From Paraburkholderia ribeironis (GTDB lineage: Bacteria > Pseudomonadota > Gammaproteobacteria > Burkholderiales > Burkholderiaceae): a stretch of DNA of 64,000 bases. A program made the translations under genes and the position numbers. The notes beneath the pieces were generated by a model that was not told the origin of the DNA, made no database searches, and saw only the letters and a list, made by a program, of their open reading frames with translations. The stretch lies in NCBI RefSeq assembly GCF_900019265.1, contig NZ_CYGX02000070.1:1-64000 (forward strand), in the 5' to 3' direction. This document shows, piece after piece, positions 52,759-59,928 of this stretch. Position 1 is the first letter of the stretch; the number at the start of each line of letters is the position of its first letter.

Positions 52759-53070
52759 ATGTCCGCCCCTACCCGCCCGCCACTCGCTCGCGTCGAGCCG
52801 CTTGGCCAGAGCTTCGAGGCGCCCGATTCGCTGACCATCCTGGAAGCCGCCGGCTTTGCGAATCTGCGTTTGCCGCGCTCGTGCCGCAACGGCACATGCC
52901 GCACCTGCATCTGCAAGATGACAGCCGGACGTGTGCGCTACACGATCGAGTGGCCAGGGCTCAGCCGGGAAGAAAAAACGCAGGGTTATATCCTGCCGTG
53001 CGTGGCGATTGCGGAAACCGACCTTGTGATCGAAGCGCCCGACGCAATCGGCTTGCCGCCGTCACGATGA
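52759..53070 (+). CDS. Plant-type [2Fe-2S] ferredoxin
   Basis: A 103-residue electron carrier. The start at 52759 (MSAPTRPPLARVEP) is preferred over an upstream Met 20 codons earlier. The cluster ligands are seen in CRNGTCRTCICKM and a later Cys in YILPCVAIAETD, the C-x5-C-x2-C pattern of plant-type ferredoxins. LTILEAAGFANLRLPRS precedes them as usual. It follows the AcoR-like activator gene by 78 bp in the same direction. Its redox partner is not evident. Confidence 0.88.
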   Translation: MSAPTRPPLARVEPLGQSFEAPDSLTILEAAGFANLRLPRSCRNGTCRTCICKMTAGRVRYTIEWPGLSREEKTQGYILPCVAIAETDLVIEAPDAIGLPPSR

Positions 53071-53128
53071 CCAGTTGACTCGCGGTGCGTCGAGCCGCAC
53101 GCGCCACGCGGATCGCGAGCCTTGGGCC

Positions 53129-53323
53129 TTAGCGCCTGTTGTCCAGCGCGCGGGAGATTTTTTTATCCGTGTTGTACTGGCTCAATGCATACACCGACCA
53201 GATTGCGGCCGGAATCCAGCCGATCACCGTGATCTGCAGGATCAGGCAGATGATGCCCGCGAACGGACGGCCGATCGTGAAGAATTGAAACCACGGCAGA
53301 AAGATGGCAAGCAATAAACGCAT
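53129..53323 (-). CDS. YqaE/Pmp3-like small membrane protein
   Basis: A 64-residue protein with two hydrophobic helices (MRLLLAIFLPWFQFFTIG and AGIICLILQITVIGWIPAAIWSVYAL), the arrangement of the YqaE/Pmp3 family, whose members respond to membrane or osmotic stress. The start at 53323 has AGGAC about eight bases upstream. The ending YALSQYNTDKKISRAL is family-like. It stands alone between the ferredoxin and DUF1653 genes. Confidence 0.85.
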   Translation of the reverse strand: MRLLLAIFLPWFQFFTIGRPFAGIICLILQITVIGWIPAAIWSVYALSQYNTDKKISRALDNRR

Positions 53324-53382
53324 TCGGGTGTCCTGTTCGTCGTGCATGGCCGCGCGTTCGCGTGAACTGAACGCCCGCGCCG

Positions 53383-53462
53383 GGTTATGTCGGTGTGAGG
53401 TTATGTCCGTGTGGGCTTATAGCGGTGCGAGGTTATAGCGGTGTGAGCTTATAGCGGTGCGA
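53383..53462 (+). repeat. 16-bp tandem repeat, five copies
   Basis: Five uninterrupted units of the form GSTTATRKCSGTGYGR: 53383, 53399, 53415, 53431 and 53447 are the start points. Units 3 to 5 are nearly identical (GCTTATAGCGGTGCGA / GGTTATAGCGGTGTGA). The last unit contains the stop codon and final codons of the DUF1653 gene. Confidence 0.95.
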
Positions 53463-53640
53463 AGCGCGGCACCTTGACGCCTTCGTGTTCGACCAGCTCG
53501 AAAAATATCGCAGCGGGACGCGTCCAGATCGTACCATTGCTGGCCTTGTAGACGATCATCGTGATCGTTGGATCGGACTCGAGCGTCGCTTCGCAAACCA
53601 GTTCGTAAATACCGCCTTTGTAGTGCCGGTAACGCACCAT
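53449..53640 (-). CDS. DUF1653 family protein
   Basis: A 63-residue protein with the DUF1653 pattern: YRHYKGGIYELVCEATLESDP, MIVYKASNGTIWTRPAAIFFE. AAGGAGAGTAACA precedes the ATG. The function is unknown. The last codons (FAPL) and the stop are encoded inside the 16-bp tandem repeat at 53383-53462, so repeat expansion or contraction borders or edits its 3' end. Confidence 0.88.
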   Translation of the reverse strand: MVRYRHYKGGIYELVCEATLESDPTITMIVYKASNGTIWTRPAAIFFELVEHEGVKVPRFAPL

Positions 53641-53708
53641 TGTTACTCTCCTTAAATCGTTGAGCAGATTGAAGCCCGTAGCGCTTCGGCGCGGCGATGG
53701 TTGAACCG

Positions 53709-53868
53709 CCCGTCAAGTGGGTTTCCTTCGCGGCGTCTCTTCAAGAGGCTTCCCTCGAGGCGTCCCCCAAGGGGACTTCCGTCGGGGCGTCTCCTCAAGG
53801 GACTTGCTTCGCGGCGCCCGCGGCGGGCTTCCTTCAGGGCGCCCTCCAAGGGGGCTTGCTTCGCAGCG
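53709..53868 (-). repeat. 27-bp degenerate tandem repeat, six copies
   Basis: Units begin at 53709, 53736, 53763, 53790, 53817 (25 bp, two bases short) and 53842, all ending in a GGCG-like tetrad. The period is nine codons. On the minus strand the units translate to related nonapeptides (RREASPLRR, RPDGSPLGG, RLEGSLLKR, RREGNPLDG). The array abuts the stop codon of the YheO-type regulator gene at 53869, so it looks like a decayed coding repeat or an extragenic array. Confidence 0.85.
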
Positions 53869-54513
53869 TTAGCTGCTCTCTTTCATCTGCTTCAGGATCT
53901 TGTAGACGGTCGCGCGCCCCATCGTCAACACAGCCGCCACATAGTTCGCGGAGCTGCGGCCGCGAAACGCGCCCTGCGCATGCAGCGCCTCGACGATTTC
54001 CCGCTTGTGTTCGCGCGTGAGCGCATTGATCCCGAGCTGCCGTTCACGCAGCCACGTATGCAGGTACGTGTTGATGCGGTCCTGCCAGTCGTCGCGGAAC
54101 AGGTCGTCTGCGGGCGCGTCCGTCAGGCTGCCGCCCTTGATGAACAGATCGAGCGTCGAGCGCACATCCTCGAACACCGCGATATTGAAGTTGATGCACA
54201 GCATGCCGGCGGGCTTGCCGGCATCGTCGAACAGGATGTTGCTCACGCAGCGCATGCGCCGGCCGTCCCAGTTGAGCTTCTCGTACGGTCCGATGGTCTG
54301 GCCGCGCGCCGCGTAGTGTGCCTCGTCCAGCACCGACGGGCCGCCGACTTCGAGCTTCGACAGATTGTTCACCAGGTACGCGATGGTCTGATCGCGCAAG
54401 TCGTGAATCACCACTTCGGCGCACGGATAGAGGAGCGCGGCGATGCCGTCGGCGATCGGAGCATAACGCTCCAGCAGCAGGTCTTTCACAGGAGACACGT
54501 TGGTGTTGCGCAT
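53869..54513 (-). CDS. YheO-type PAS/HTH transcriptional regulator
   Basis: A 214-residue protein. The N-terminal YheO-like PAS domain reads LLLERYAPIADGIAALLYPCAEVVIHDL, GGPSVLDEA, GRRMRCVSNILFDDAGKPAGMLCINFN. The C-terminal HTH_22 domain is LTREHKREIVEALHAQGAFRGRSSANYVAAVLTMGRATVYKILKQ. This is the architecture of DauR and YheO, regulators of amino-acid catabolism. The start at 54513 is chosen at MRNTNVSPVKD, with an AGGAGAC about 12 bases upstream; the longer frame is antisense-like. Its stop touches the 27-bp repeat array. Confidence 0.9.
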   Translation of the reverse strand: MRNTNVSPVKDLLLERYAPIADGIAALLYPCAEVVIHDLRDQTIAYLVNNLSKLEVGGPSVLDEAHYAARGQTIGPYEKLNWDGRRMRCVSNILFDDAGKPAGMLCINFNIAVFEDVRSTLDLFIKGGSLTDAPADDLFRDDWQDRINTYLHTWLRERQLGINALTREHKREIVEALHAQGAFRGRSSANYVAAVLTMGRATVYKILKQMKESS

Positions 54514-54740
54514 GGGAAATCGCAGTGTTCGAAGGATGCGGCGCGCCGACGAGAGCCGGCGGGACGCAGCGACTTTGGCCGCCCGCACCCAACCGGGCCT
54601 CGCGCGACGAACGCCATTGTAGCCACCCTGTCCTGTCGCCGCGACCGCGCTGCTGGCCGCACTTGCGAAAAGCCGCTGCAACGGTAGCAGTCAGAGCCAG
54701 CGCACGCGCACCCTCGCTGCCGATTTTTGTCCGCGTGGCG

Positions 54741-55010
54741 ATGCAATTTTTTTCGTGCGATAAGAGAAACCTCTATCTCACGGAGCAACAGATGGCCACG
54801 CTCGAAGCGTTGCGCGCCGCGCTCGACGACGAACACACGCCGGAAATCATCCGCAACCACATCGTCGATTCGCTGTAATACGCGCTGCGCAATCACGGAC
54901 AGATCTTCACGTCGAAAGAGGTCGAATGGCTGGCGAGTTGGGACGACGCCCGCATTCCGCTGGCGGCGTCGCGCGAATTGCAGAAGCGCGTCGTCGACAT
55001 CTCCCGCTAA
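54741..55010 (+). pseudogene. Conserved-looking small ORF interrupted by an in-frame TAA
   Basis: ATG 54741 opens 45 sense codons (MQFFSCDKRNLYLTEQQ, TLEALRAALDDEHTPEIIRNH, IVDSL) and then TAA at 54876-54878. The same frame continues without another stop for 43 codons (YALRNHGQIFTSKEVEWLAS, WDDARIPLAASRELQKRV, VDISR) to TAA 55008-55010. Codon use and amphipathic character are the same on both sides, so the first stop is probably a CAA-to-TAA nonsense change (DSLQYALR expected). The family is unknown to me. A real 45-residue product or a sequencing error are alternatives. Confidence 0.6.
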
Positions 55011-55568
55011 CAACCTCGCTCGACCCGACGACCCGCGCCCGCGCCGCCATCGCGCGATCCGCATCCGACGCGCCGCTTATTCGCGCCCCGTCGCCGGCAC
55101 CTCGTCATTGCCCGCAAAGCCCCGCCGGCTGGGCGTTTTGCGCACGCGTGGAAGTTTTTGCTATCCAACCAGGCCCATTTAAGGCATCATATTGAAATAG
55201 CTGTATCCCGCATTCGCAATACCGGCATCACCAGGCAGTCTCAAACCGGCTTCTCCGCACCACCCCCGACTGTTCGAGCGCCGCCCGTCGGGCGCTCCCG
55301 TCACTCCGGCAATGCGCCGCATGCATTCGCCGTCGCGAGTTGCACAGCTGAGTGGTTCAGCTTTACACGCCCGAGGTCTGCGCGACTTCAGCGTGATTCT
55401 TCTCCATCGAATCCGCGATTTTGCGCGGCCGCGCTCAAGCCCTTGCCATCGGGCCTGTGCCAACCTTTTTTCCATGGCGGCGCGCCCTTGGGTGCGGCGC
55501 TGCCCGGCCTGTCTTGGCGCGCGTAACACGCGTGACATGTCGGCCACGTAATACAGGACACGTGCTTC
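55011..55568. other. 558-bp gap without a supported gene
   Basis: Frames here (for example 55158-55526 plus and 55179-55547 minus) have no ribosome site or domain. The right end should hold the promoter of the 93-residue protein gene. No convincing hairpin with a T run is seen. Confidence 0.45.
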
Positions 55569-55850
55569 ATGAATTCAGCTGTCAAAACGTACAAGGGTTA
55601 TGAAATTCACCCGCTCGTCTATCCGCGCCGTCCGGCGGATGGCCAGACGAGCCGCGATCCGGGTGCCGGCTACGACGCGTCGGTGCGCATTTGCCGCATG
55701 GGCGCCAATGCGGCGGCCGACGGCCGGGTGTTCCGTCTGCAGTATCTGTTTCCGTTCGACGGCATGGGCAAGGCGCGCATTGCGTGCATGGCTCACGCCG
55801 AGCGACTGATCGACGGCCATGTGGACGGCCAATCGGTCGCCGATCTTTGA
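55569..55850 (+). CDS. Hypothetical protein, 93 residues
   Basis: A small soluble protein with an AGGACA ribosome site and good GC-rich codon use. The sequence has a compact alpha/beta character: KTYKGYEIHPLVYPRR, a Gly/Asp linker, then GYDASVRICRMG, VFRLQYLFPFDGMGKARIA and an Arg/His helix. It has no signal peptide or membrane segment. It lies 131 bp upstream of infA in the same direction. I do not recognise the family and assign no function. Confidence 0.75.
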   Translation: MNSAVKTYKGYEIHPLVYPRRPADGQTSRDPGAGYDASVRICRMGANAAADGRVFRLQYLFPFDGMGKARIACMAHAERLIDGHVDGQSVADL

Positions 55851-55981
55851 GCGGCGCTGTCAGCGCTTTGGCTGATGCAGCGACACAGCGGGTCCAACCA
55901 CCCGCTGTCAACCGTATCCAGATGTAGTGTCGTCCGGCCTCGCCGGCGACCTCTCACTTATCCCTCGACCAGGAGCCATGC

Positions 55982-56257
55982 ATGGCGAAAGAAGAACTGC
56001 TTGAACTTGACGGTATCGTCGACGAAGTACTCCCGGATAGCCGTTACCGCGTGACGCTCGACAACGGCGTCGTGGTCGGCGCTTACGCATCCGGACGCAT
56101 GCGCAAGAACCACATCCGTATTCTCGCGGGCGACCGCGTCACGCTGGAACTGTCGGTCTACGACCTGACCAAAGGCCGGATCAATTTCCGTCATAAAGAC
56201 GAGCGCGCGGGCGGCGGTGCTGCCCGCACCACTACGCCGCCGGTCCGTCGCCGCTGA
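55982..56257 (+). CDS. infA: Translation initiation factor IF-1
   Basis: S1/OB-fold protein that binds the 30S A site during initiation. Family sequence: MAKEELLELDGIVDEVLPDSRYRVTLDNG, GAYASGRMRKNHIRILAGDRVTLELSVYDLTKGRINFRHK. Bacterial IF-1 normally ends near residue 72; here about 19 additional residues follow (DERAGGGAARTTTPPVRRR), ending in a basic tail. There is no ribosomal-protein operon around it, so it is probably the second IF-1 copy found in Burkholderiaceae. AGGAGCC lies close to the ATG. Confidence 0.95.
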   Translation: MAKEELLELDGIVDEVLPDSRYRVTLDNGVVVGAYASGRMRKNHIRILAGDRVTLELSVYDLTKGRINFRHKDERAGGGAARTTTPPVRRR

Positions 56258-56266
56258 CACCAGCGC

Positions 56267-56297
56267 CACGCCGACCGCGCGGCGCGGTCCTGGCGTG
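56267..56297 (+). terminator. Stem-loop after infA
   Basis: CACGCC/GGCGTG encloses GACCGCGC/GCGCGGTC with only a two-base bulge, starting 10 bp after the infA stop. There is no T run, so it may be a transcript-stabilising hairpin instead of a true intrinsic terminator. Confidence 0.45.
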
Positions 56298-56516
56298 ACT
56301 CATTGCAAATCGGGTTGCACTTTATGCCAAGCATTTCGCGCGCCTTCTCCGGCTTGAATCGTTGACTCGAGCCCGAGCGGCGCGCTGCGGCGTCGCATGA
56401 GTGCATACATGAAGTCTCGCCCGCGAGCGGTTGAGCACGGCCCGTCGAGCACGGCCGGTTGCGCGCCACAGCCAGTGCACTGTTAGCCGCATCACCAATC
56501 GCCCCCCGCTTCTTCC

Positions 56517-56641
56517 CTATCGCCTGAACACCGTGCCGAGATCCTGCGCAGTGGCGCTTTTGCGCACCCGCTCGGCCAGCCGCTGCTCTGGTTCCGGCAG
56601 ATGCTCACGCATCGCCAGCAACGCTGCTTGCGGGTCGCCTC
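56517..56641 (-). pseudogene. C-terminal remnant of a GntR/FCD-type regulator
   Basis: On the minus strand the frame GDPQAALLAMREHL, then PEPEQRLAERVRKSATA and QDLGTVFRR ends at a stop (56517-56519). The GDPxAAxxAMREHL block is the last effector-domain helix of FadR-type GntR regulators. Directly upstream the frame is lost: ELVIEA is in the neighbouring frame. No HTH or remaining effector domain is found in the 270 bp before nasT. Only about 40 codons survive; the family call rests on that one block. Confidence 0.5.
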
Positions 56642-56911
56642 GATCACCAGTTCGCTCTCGAAACCTGGCCGCGCTGGCACTCTGCGCAGCGTGCCACGCG
56701 CACAGCGCGCAGCTACGCGCACTGGCACCGGCCCAGTGAGCGCCGCCGGCATGCGCCGCTTCGGTGCATCAGCCTTGCGTGCCCCGTGAGGGTGCAATGG
56801 CGATGGCCGGCCTCATCGGTAAGTCCGTGATTGCGTTATGGTCGCTGCTGCGCGCGTCGCCTGGCATATCTGTTGCTTCAACAGTAGTCAGTCGTCGATA
56901 AATCTTCCCCC

Positions 56912-57487
56912 ATGCTGCGTGTTCTCCTCGTCACCGATACCGACAAGCCGATCGGCGATCTGCGCGACGCCCTCGCCCGGCTCGGCTATGAAATGCTGGC
57001 CGGCACGGCGACGCCGCAGGCGCTGCATCGCGTGGTGCAGAACGAGCGGCCCGACGTCATCATCATCGATACGGAATCGCCGTCGCGCGATACGCTCGAA
57101 CAGCTCGCGGTGATGAACGCGACCGCGCCGCGTCCGGTGCTGATGTTCAGCCACGACGACAATCAGCAGTTGATTCGCGACGCGGTCGGCGCGGGCGTCA
57201 CCGCCTATCTCGTCGAAGGTCTCGCGACCGAGCGGCTCGCACCGATCCTCGAAGTCGCGCTCGCGCGTTTCGCACAGGAATCGCAGTTGCGCGAACGCCT
57301 TGCGCAGGTCGAGAACGAGCTCGCCGAACGCAAGCTGATCGATCGCGCCAAACGCCTGCTGATGGATCAGCAAAAGATCACCGAACACGCCGCCTACGCG
57401 AACCTGCGCAAACGCGCGATGAACCAGGGCGTGAAACTCGTCGAAGTCGCGCGCGCGGTCATCGCATTAGCCGACACGCACAAATGA
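56912..57487 (+). CDS. nasT: ANTAR-domain response regulator NasT
   Basis: A 191-residue protein with an N-terminal receiver-like domain (MLRVLLVTDTDKPIGDLRDALARLGYEML, VIIIDTESPSRDTLEQLAVM) and a C-terminal RNA-binding ANTAR domain (LIDRAKRLLMDQQKITEHAAYANLRKRAMNQGVKLVEVARAVIAL). NasT is an antiterminator that binds two-hairpin leaders of nitrate-assimilation transcripts when NasS senses nitrate or nitrite and lets go. The nasS gene follows 10 bp later. No nitrate reductase or transporter gene, nor an obvious two-hairpin leader, lies next to it in the window, so its targets must be elsewhere. Confidence 0.92.
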   Translation: MLRVLLVTDTDKPIGDLRDALARLGYEMLAGTATPQALHRVVQNERPDVIIIDTESPSRDTLEQLAVMNATAPRPVLMFSHDDNQQLIRDAVGAGVTAYLVEGLATERLAPILEVALARFAQESQLRERLAQVENELAERKLIDRAKRLLMDQQKITEHAAYANLRKRAMNQGVKLVEVARAVIALADTHK

Positions 57488-57497
57488 AGCGCCGCTC

Positions 57498-58667
57498 ATG
57501 AACACTTCCACTCGCATCGACGCGTCGTCCTCCTCGGGGCAGCTCGAAAAGACCCATTTGCGGCTCGGCTTCGTCGCGCTGTCGGACGCCGCGCCGCTGG
57601 TCGCCGCGAAGCTGCTCGAATTCGGCCACGCCCATGGCCTGACGCTCGAGCTATGCCGGCAGCCGTCGTGGGCCGCCGTGCGCGACAAGCTGCTCTGCGG
57701 CGATCTCGATGCGGCCCACGCGCTCTATGGCCTCGTCTACGGTGTGCAACTCGGTCTGGCTGCGCCGAGCACGGACATGGCCGTGCTGATGGTGCTCAAC
57801 CGCAACGGCCAGGCGATTACGCTGTCGAACCGCCTCGCCGATGCACTCGCCGAACAGGGCTCGCTGCCCAAGGCGCTGGCGACGCTCGGCCGCAAACCGG
57901 TATTCGCGCAGACCTTCCCCACCGGCACGCACGCGATGTGGCTGTACTACTGGCTCGCGTCGCAGGGCGTCGATCCATTGCGGGCGACTGAAAGCGTCGT
58001 GATTCCGCCGCCGCAGATGGTCGCCGCGCTCGCCGAGGACAAGCTCGACGGCCTGTGTGTCGGCGAACCGTGGAACGCGATGGCCGAAGCTCAGGGGGTC
58101 GGACGGACGATCGCTTATACGGGCGACGTGTGGCCTGACCATCCCGAGAAGGTGCTGGCCTGCCGGCGCGATTTCGTCGATGCGAACCCGAACGCGACCC
58201 GCGCGCTGGTGCAGACGATGCTCGAGGCATGCCGCTGGCTCGACGGTGCGGGGCACCGCGAGGAGATCGCGCGCTGGCTTGCGCGGCCCGACTACATCGG
58301 CATCGATGAGGCGCTGATCGCGGCGCGCCTCGGTGCTGGCGCCAGCGAGACCGCCGGGCTTGCCATGACAGCGCCGCGCAACCCGCCCGTGCGTTTTTTC
58401 GACGACGGCGCGGCCAACTATCCGCATCCGTTCGAAGGCGCGTGGTTTCTCACGCAGTTCGAGCGCTGGGGGATGATCGACGCGCGCGAGGACTACGCGC
58501 AGATCGCGGCGCGGATCAATCAGACGCAGTTGTATCGCGATGCGGCCGCACGCGTGAACGTGGCGGTGCCTGGCGAGGATGTGACGAAGGTGCTGATCGA
58601 CGGCGAGGTGTGGGGAAGCGGCACGGCATCGGCCGCTTATGCGCGGCGTTTTTCGATCCGGCGGTGA
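57498..58667 (+). CDS. nasS: Nitrate sensor NasS (NrtA-like, cytoplasmic)
   Basis: A 389-residue protein of the NrtA/CmpA ligand-binding fold: LRLGFVALSDAAPLVAAKLLEFG, FPTGTHAMWLYYWLASQGVDP, VIPPPQMVAALAEDKLDGLCVGEPWNAMA, and DFVDANPNATRALVQTMLEACRWLD. Unlike transport proteins of this family it has no signal peptide; it starts with a polar STRIDASSSSGQ sequence, as expected for the cytoplasmic sensor that sequesters NasT when nitrate is absent. It is 10 bp downstream of nasT and convergent with the rhaS-like gene. Confidence 0.92.
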   Translation: MNTSTRIDASSSSGQLEKTHLRLGFVALSDAAPLVAAKLLEFGHAHGLTLELCRQPSWAAVRDKLLCGDLDAAHALYGLVYGVQLGLAAPSTDMAVLMVLNRNGQAITLSNRLADALAEQGSLPKALATLGRKPVFAQTFPTGTHAMWLYYWLASQGVDPLRATESVVIPPPQMVAALAEDKLDGLCVGEPWNAMAEAQGVGRTIAYTGDVWPDHPEKVLACRRDFVDANPNATRALVQTMLEACRWLDGAGHREEIARWLARPDYIGIDEALIAARLGAGASETAGLAMTAPRNPPVRFFDDGAANYPHPFEGAWFLTQFERWGMIDAREDYAQIAARINQTQLYRDAAARVNVAVPGEDVTKVLIDGEVWGSGTASAAYARRFSIRR

Positions 58668-58716
58668 CGACACGGCGCGGCGAGGCGGATGGCTGATGCC
58701 ACGCCACGCCACGCCG

Positions 58717-58748
58717 CGCCTCGTCGCTTCGTCGCTTCGTCGCCTCGT
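58717..58748 (+). repeat. 8-bp tandem repeat, four copies
   Basis: CGCCTCGT, CGCTTCGT, CGCTTCGT, CGCCTCGT in direct succession. It lies in the 150-bp gap between the convergent nasS and rhaS-like genes. The unit resembles the CTTCGTTG unit at 47266. Confidence 0.85.
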
Positions 58749-58817
58749 TACTTCATACTCGCCGCGCCGCGCGCATCATGCCGTCACACGAGCGACTGCC
58801 TCCAGCCACGCAACTGA

Positions 58818-59825
58818 CTAGAAGTTGAAGTTATCGATATTGCTCGCGTCGAACGTGGTCGGCGGTCCGAGAATGATTTCGCCTTGCGGCCCGATCGTAC
58901 GCTTGCCGAGCTTGCCGGCGTCGAATGATTCGCCCTCCTTACCAGTGATCTTGCCCGACGCCAGCGCCCCAGCCGCATACCCCGCGAGGTAGCCGAGCTG
59001 GTTCGGATCCCACAACTGGAATGCCTTCACGGTGCCGTTCTTCACGAACGCGCGCATCTGGTTCGGCGTGCCGAGCCCGGTCACGACCACCTTACCCTTG
59101 CTCGACGACGACGAAATATAGCGCGCGGCCGCAGCAATGCCGACCGTGGTCGGCGCGACGATCGCCTTCAGATTCGGATACGCCTGCAACAAGCCTTGCG
59201 TTTCGACGAAGGACTTCTGATCGTCGTCGTTACCGTAGGCGATCTTCACGAGCTTGATCTTCGCATACTCCGGCTTCTTCAATTCCTCCTGCATCCACTT
59301 GATCCATGTGTTCTGGTTGGTCGCGTTCGGCGTGGCCGACAGCACCGCGAATTCGCCCTCGCCGCCCATCAGTTTCGACACCAGTTGCACTTGGCCACGG
59401 CCGATGCCTTCCGCGTTCGCCTGATTGACGAACAGTTGCCGGCCCTCGGGTGCCGTGTCCGAGTCGAAGGTCACGACCTTGATACCCTGGCCCATCGCTT
59501 TCTTCAGATACGGCACCAGCGCATTGGCGTCGTTCGCGGCGATCACGATCGCGTCCTGGCGCTGCGTGATCAGCGTATTGATGTATTGCACCTGTGACGA
59601 CGCGCCCGCGTCCGACGGTCCCACCACCTTGCCCACGCCGCCGAACTCCTTGATCGCGGCAAGGCCGCCGTCGTCGGCGATCACCTCATAGGGGTTGTTG
59701 ATCTGCTTCGGCACGAATGCGATCTTCAGGCCGCTTTTCAGGTCCGCGGCCGATGCGGCGCAACTGATCGCGATCAACGCGGCGCACAGCGCAGCCGTGC
59801 CGGTGTGACGTAGAGGTTTGAACAT
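58818..59825 (-). CDS. rhaS: Sugar ABC transporter binding protein, RhaS type
   Basis: Periplasmic binding protein of 335 residues, family 4 (autoinducer-2/rhamnose-type). Residues 1-26 are a signal peptide (GTAALCAALIAISCAASA). The mature part has IAFVPKQINNPYEVIADDGGLAAIKEFGG, NTLITQRQDAIVIAANDANALVPYLKKA, VVTFDSDTAPEGRQLFVNQAN and FQLWDPNQLGYLAGYAAGAL, the characteristic RhaS sequence pattern. The ligand is expected to be L-rhamnose or a similar 6-deoxyhexose such as L-fucose. It is the last gene of the transporter operon, 103 bp after the second permease gene. Confidence 0.9.
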   Translation of the reverse strand: MFKPLRHTGTAALCAALIAISCAASAADLKSGLKIAFVPKQINNPYEVIADDGGLAAIKEFGGVGKVVGPSDAGASSQVQYINTLITQRQDAIVIAANDANALVPYLKKAMGQGIKVVTFDSDTAPEGRQLFVNQANAEGIGRGQVQLVSKLMGGEGEFAVLSATPNATNQNTWIKWMQEELKKPEYAKIKLVKIAYGNDDDQKSFVETQGLLQAYPNLKAIVAPTTVGIAAAARYISSSSSKGKVVVTGLGTPNQMRAFVKNGTVKAFQLWDPNQLGYLAGYAAGALASGKITGKEGESFDAGKLGKRTIGPQGEIILGPPTTFDASNIDNFNF

Positions 59826-59928
59826 GAAGTGTCTCCTGCGTTGTGGTTGGACGTGGTGTCGTCCGGGTTATCGAGCGGTGATATGTCGGTCGTTGGAATT
59901 GCGCTTCGCAGATAGCATCAGGACAGCG

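Noticed and set aside
47266..58748. CRISPR array
   Set aside because: The repeats seen are short contiguous tandem units without unique spacers, and no cas gene is present.
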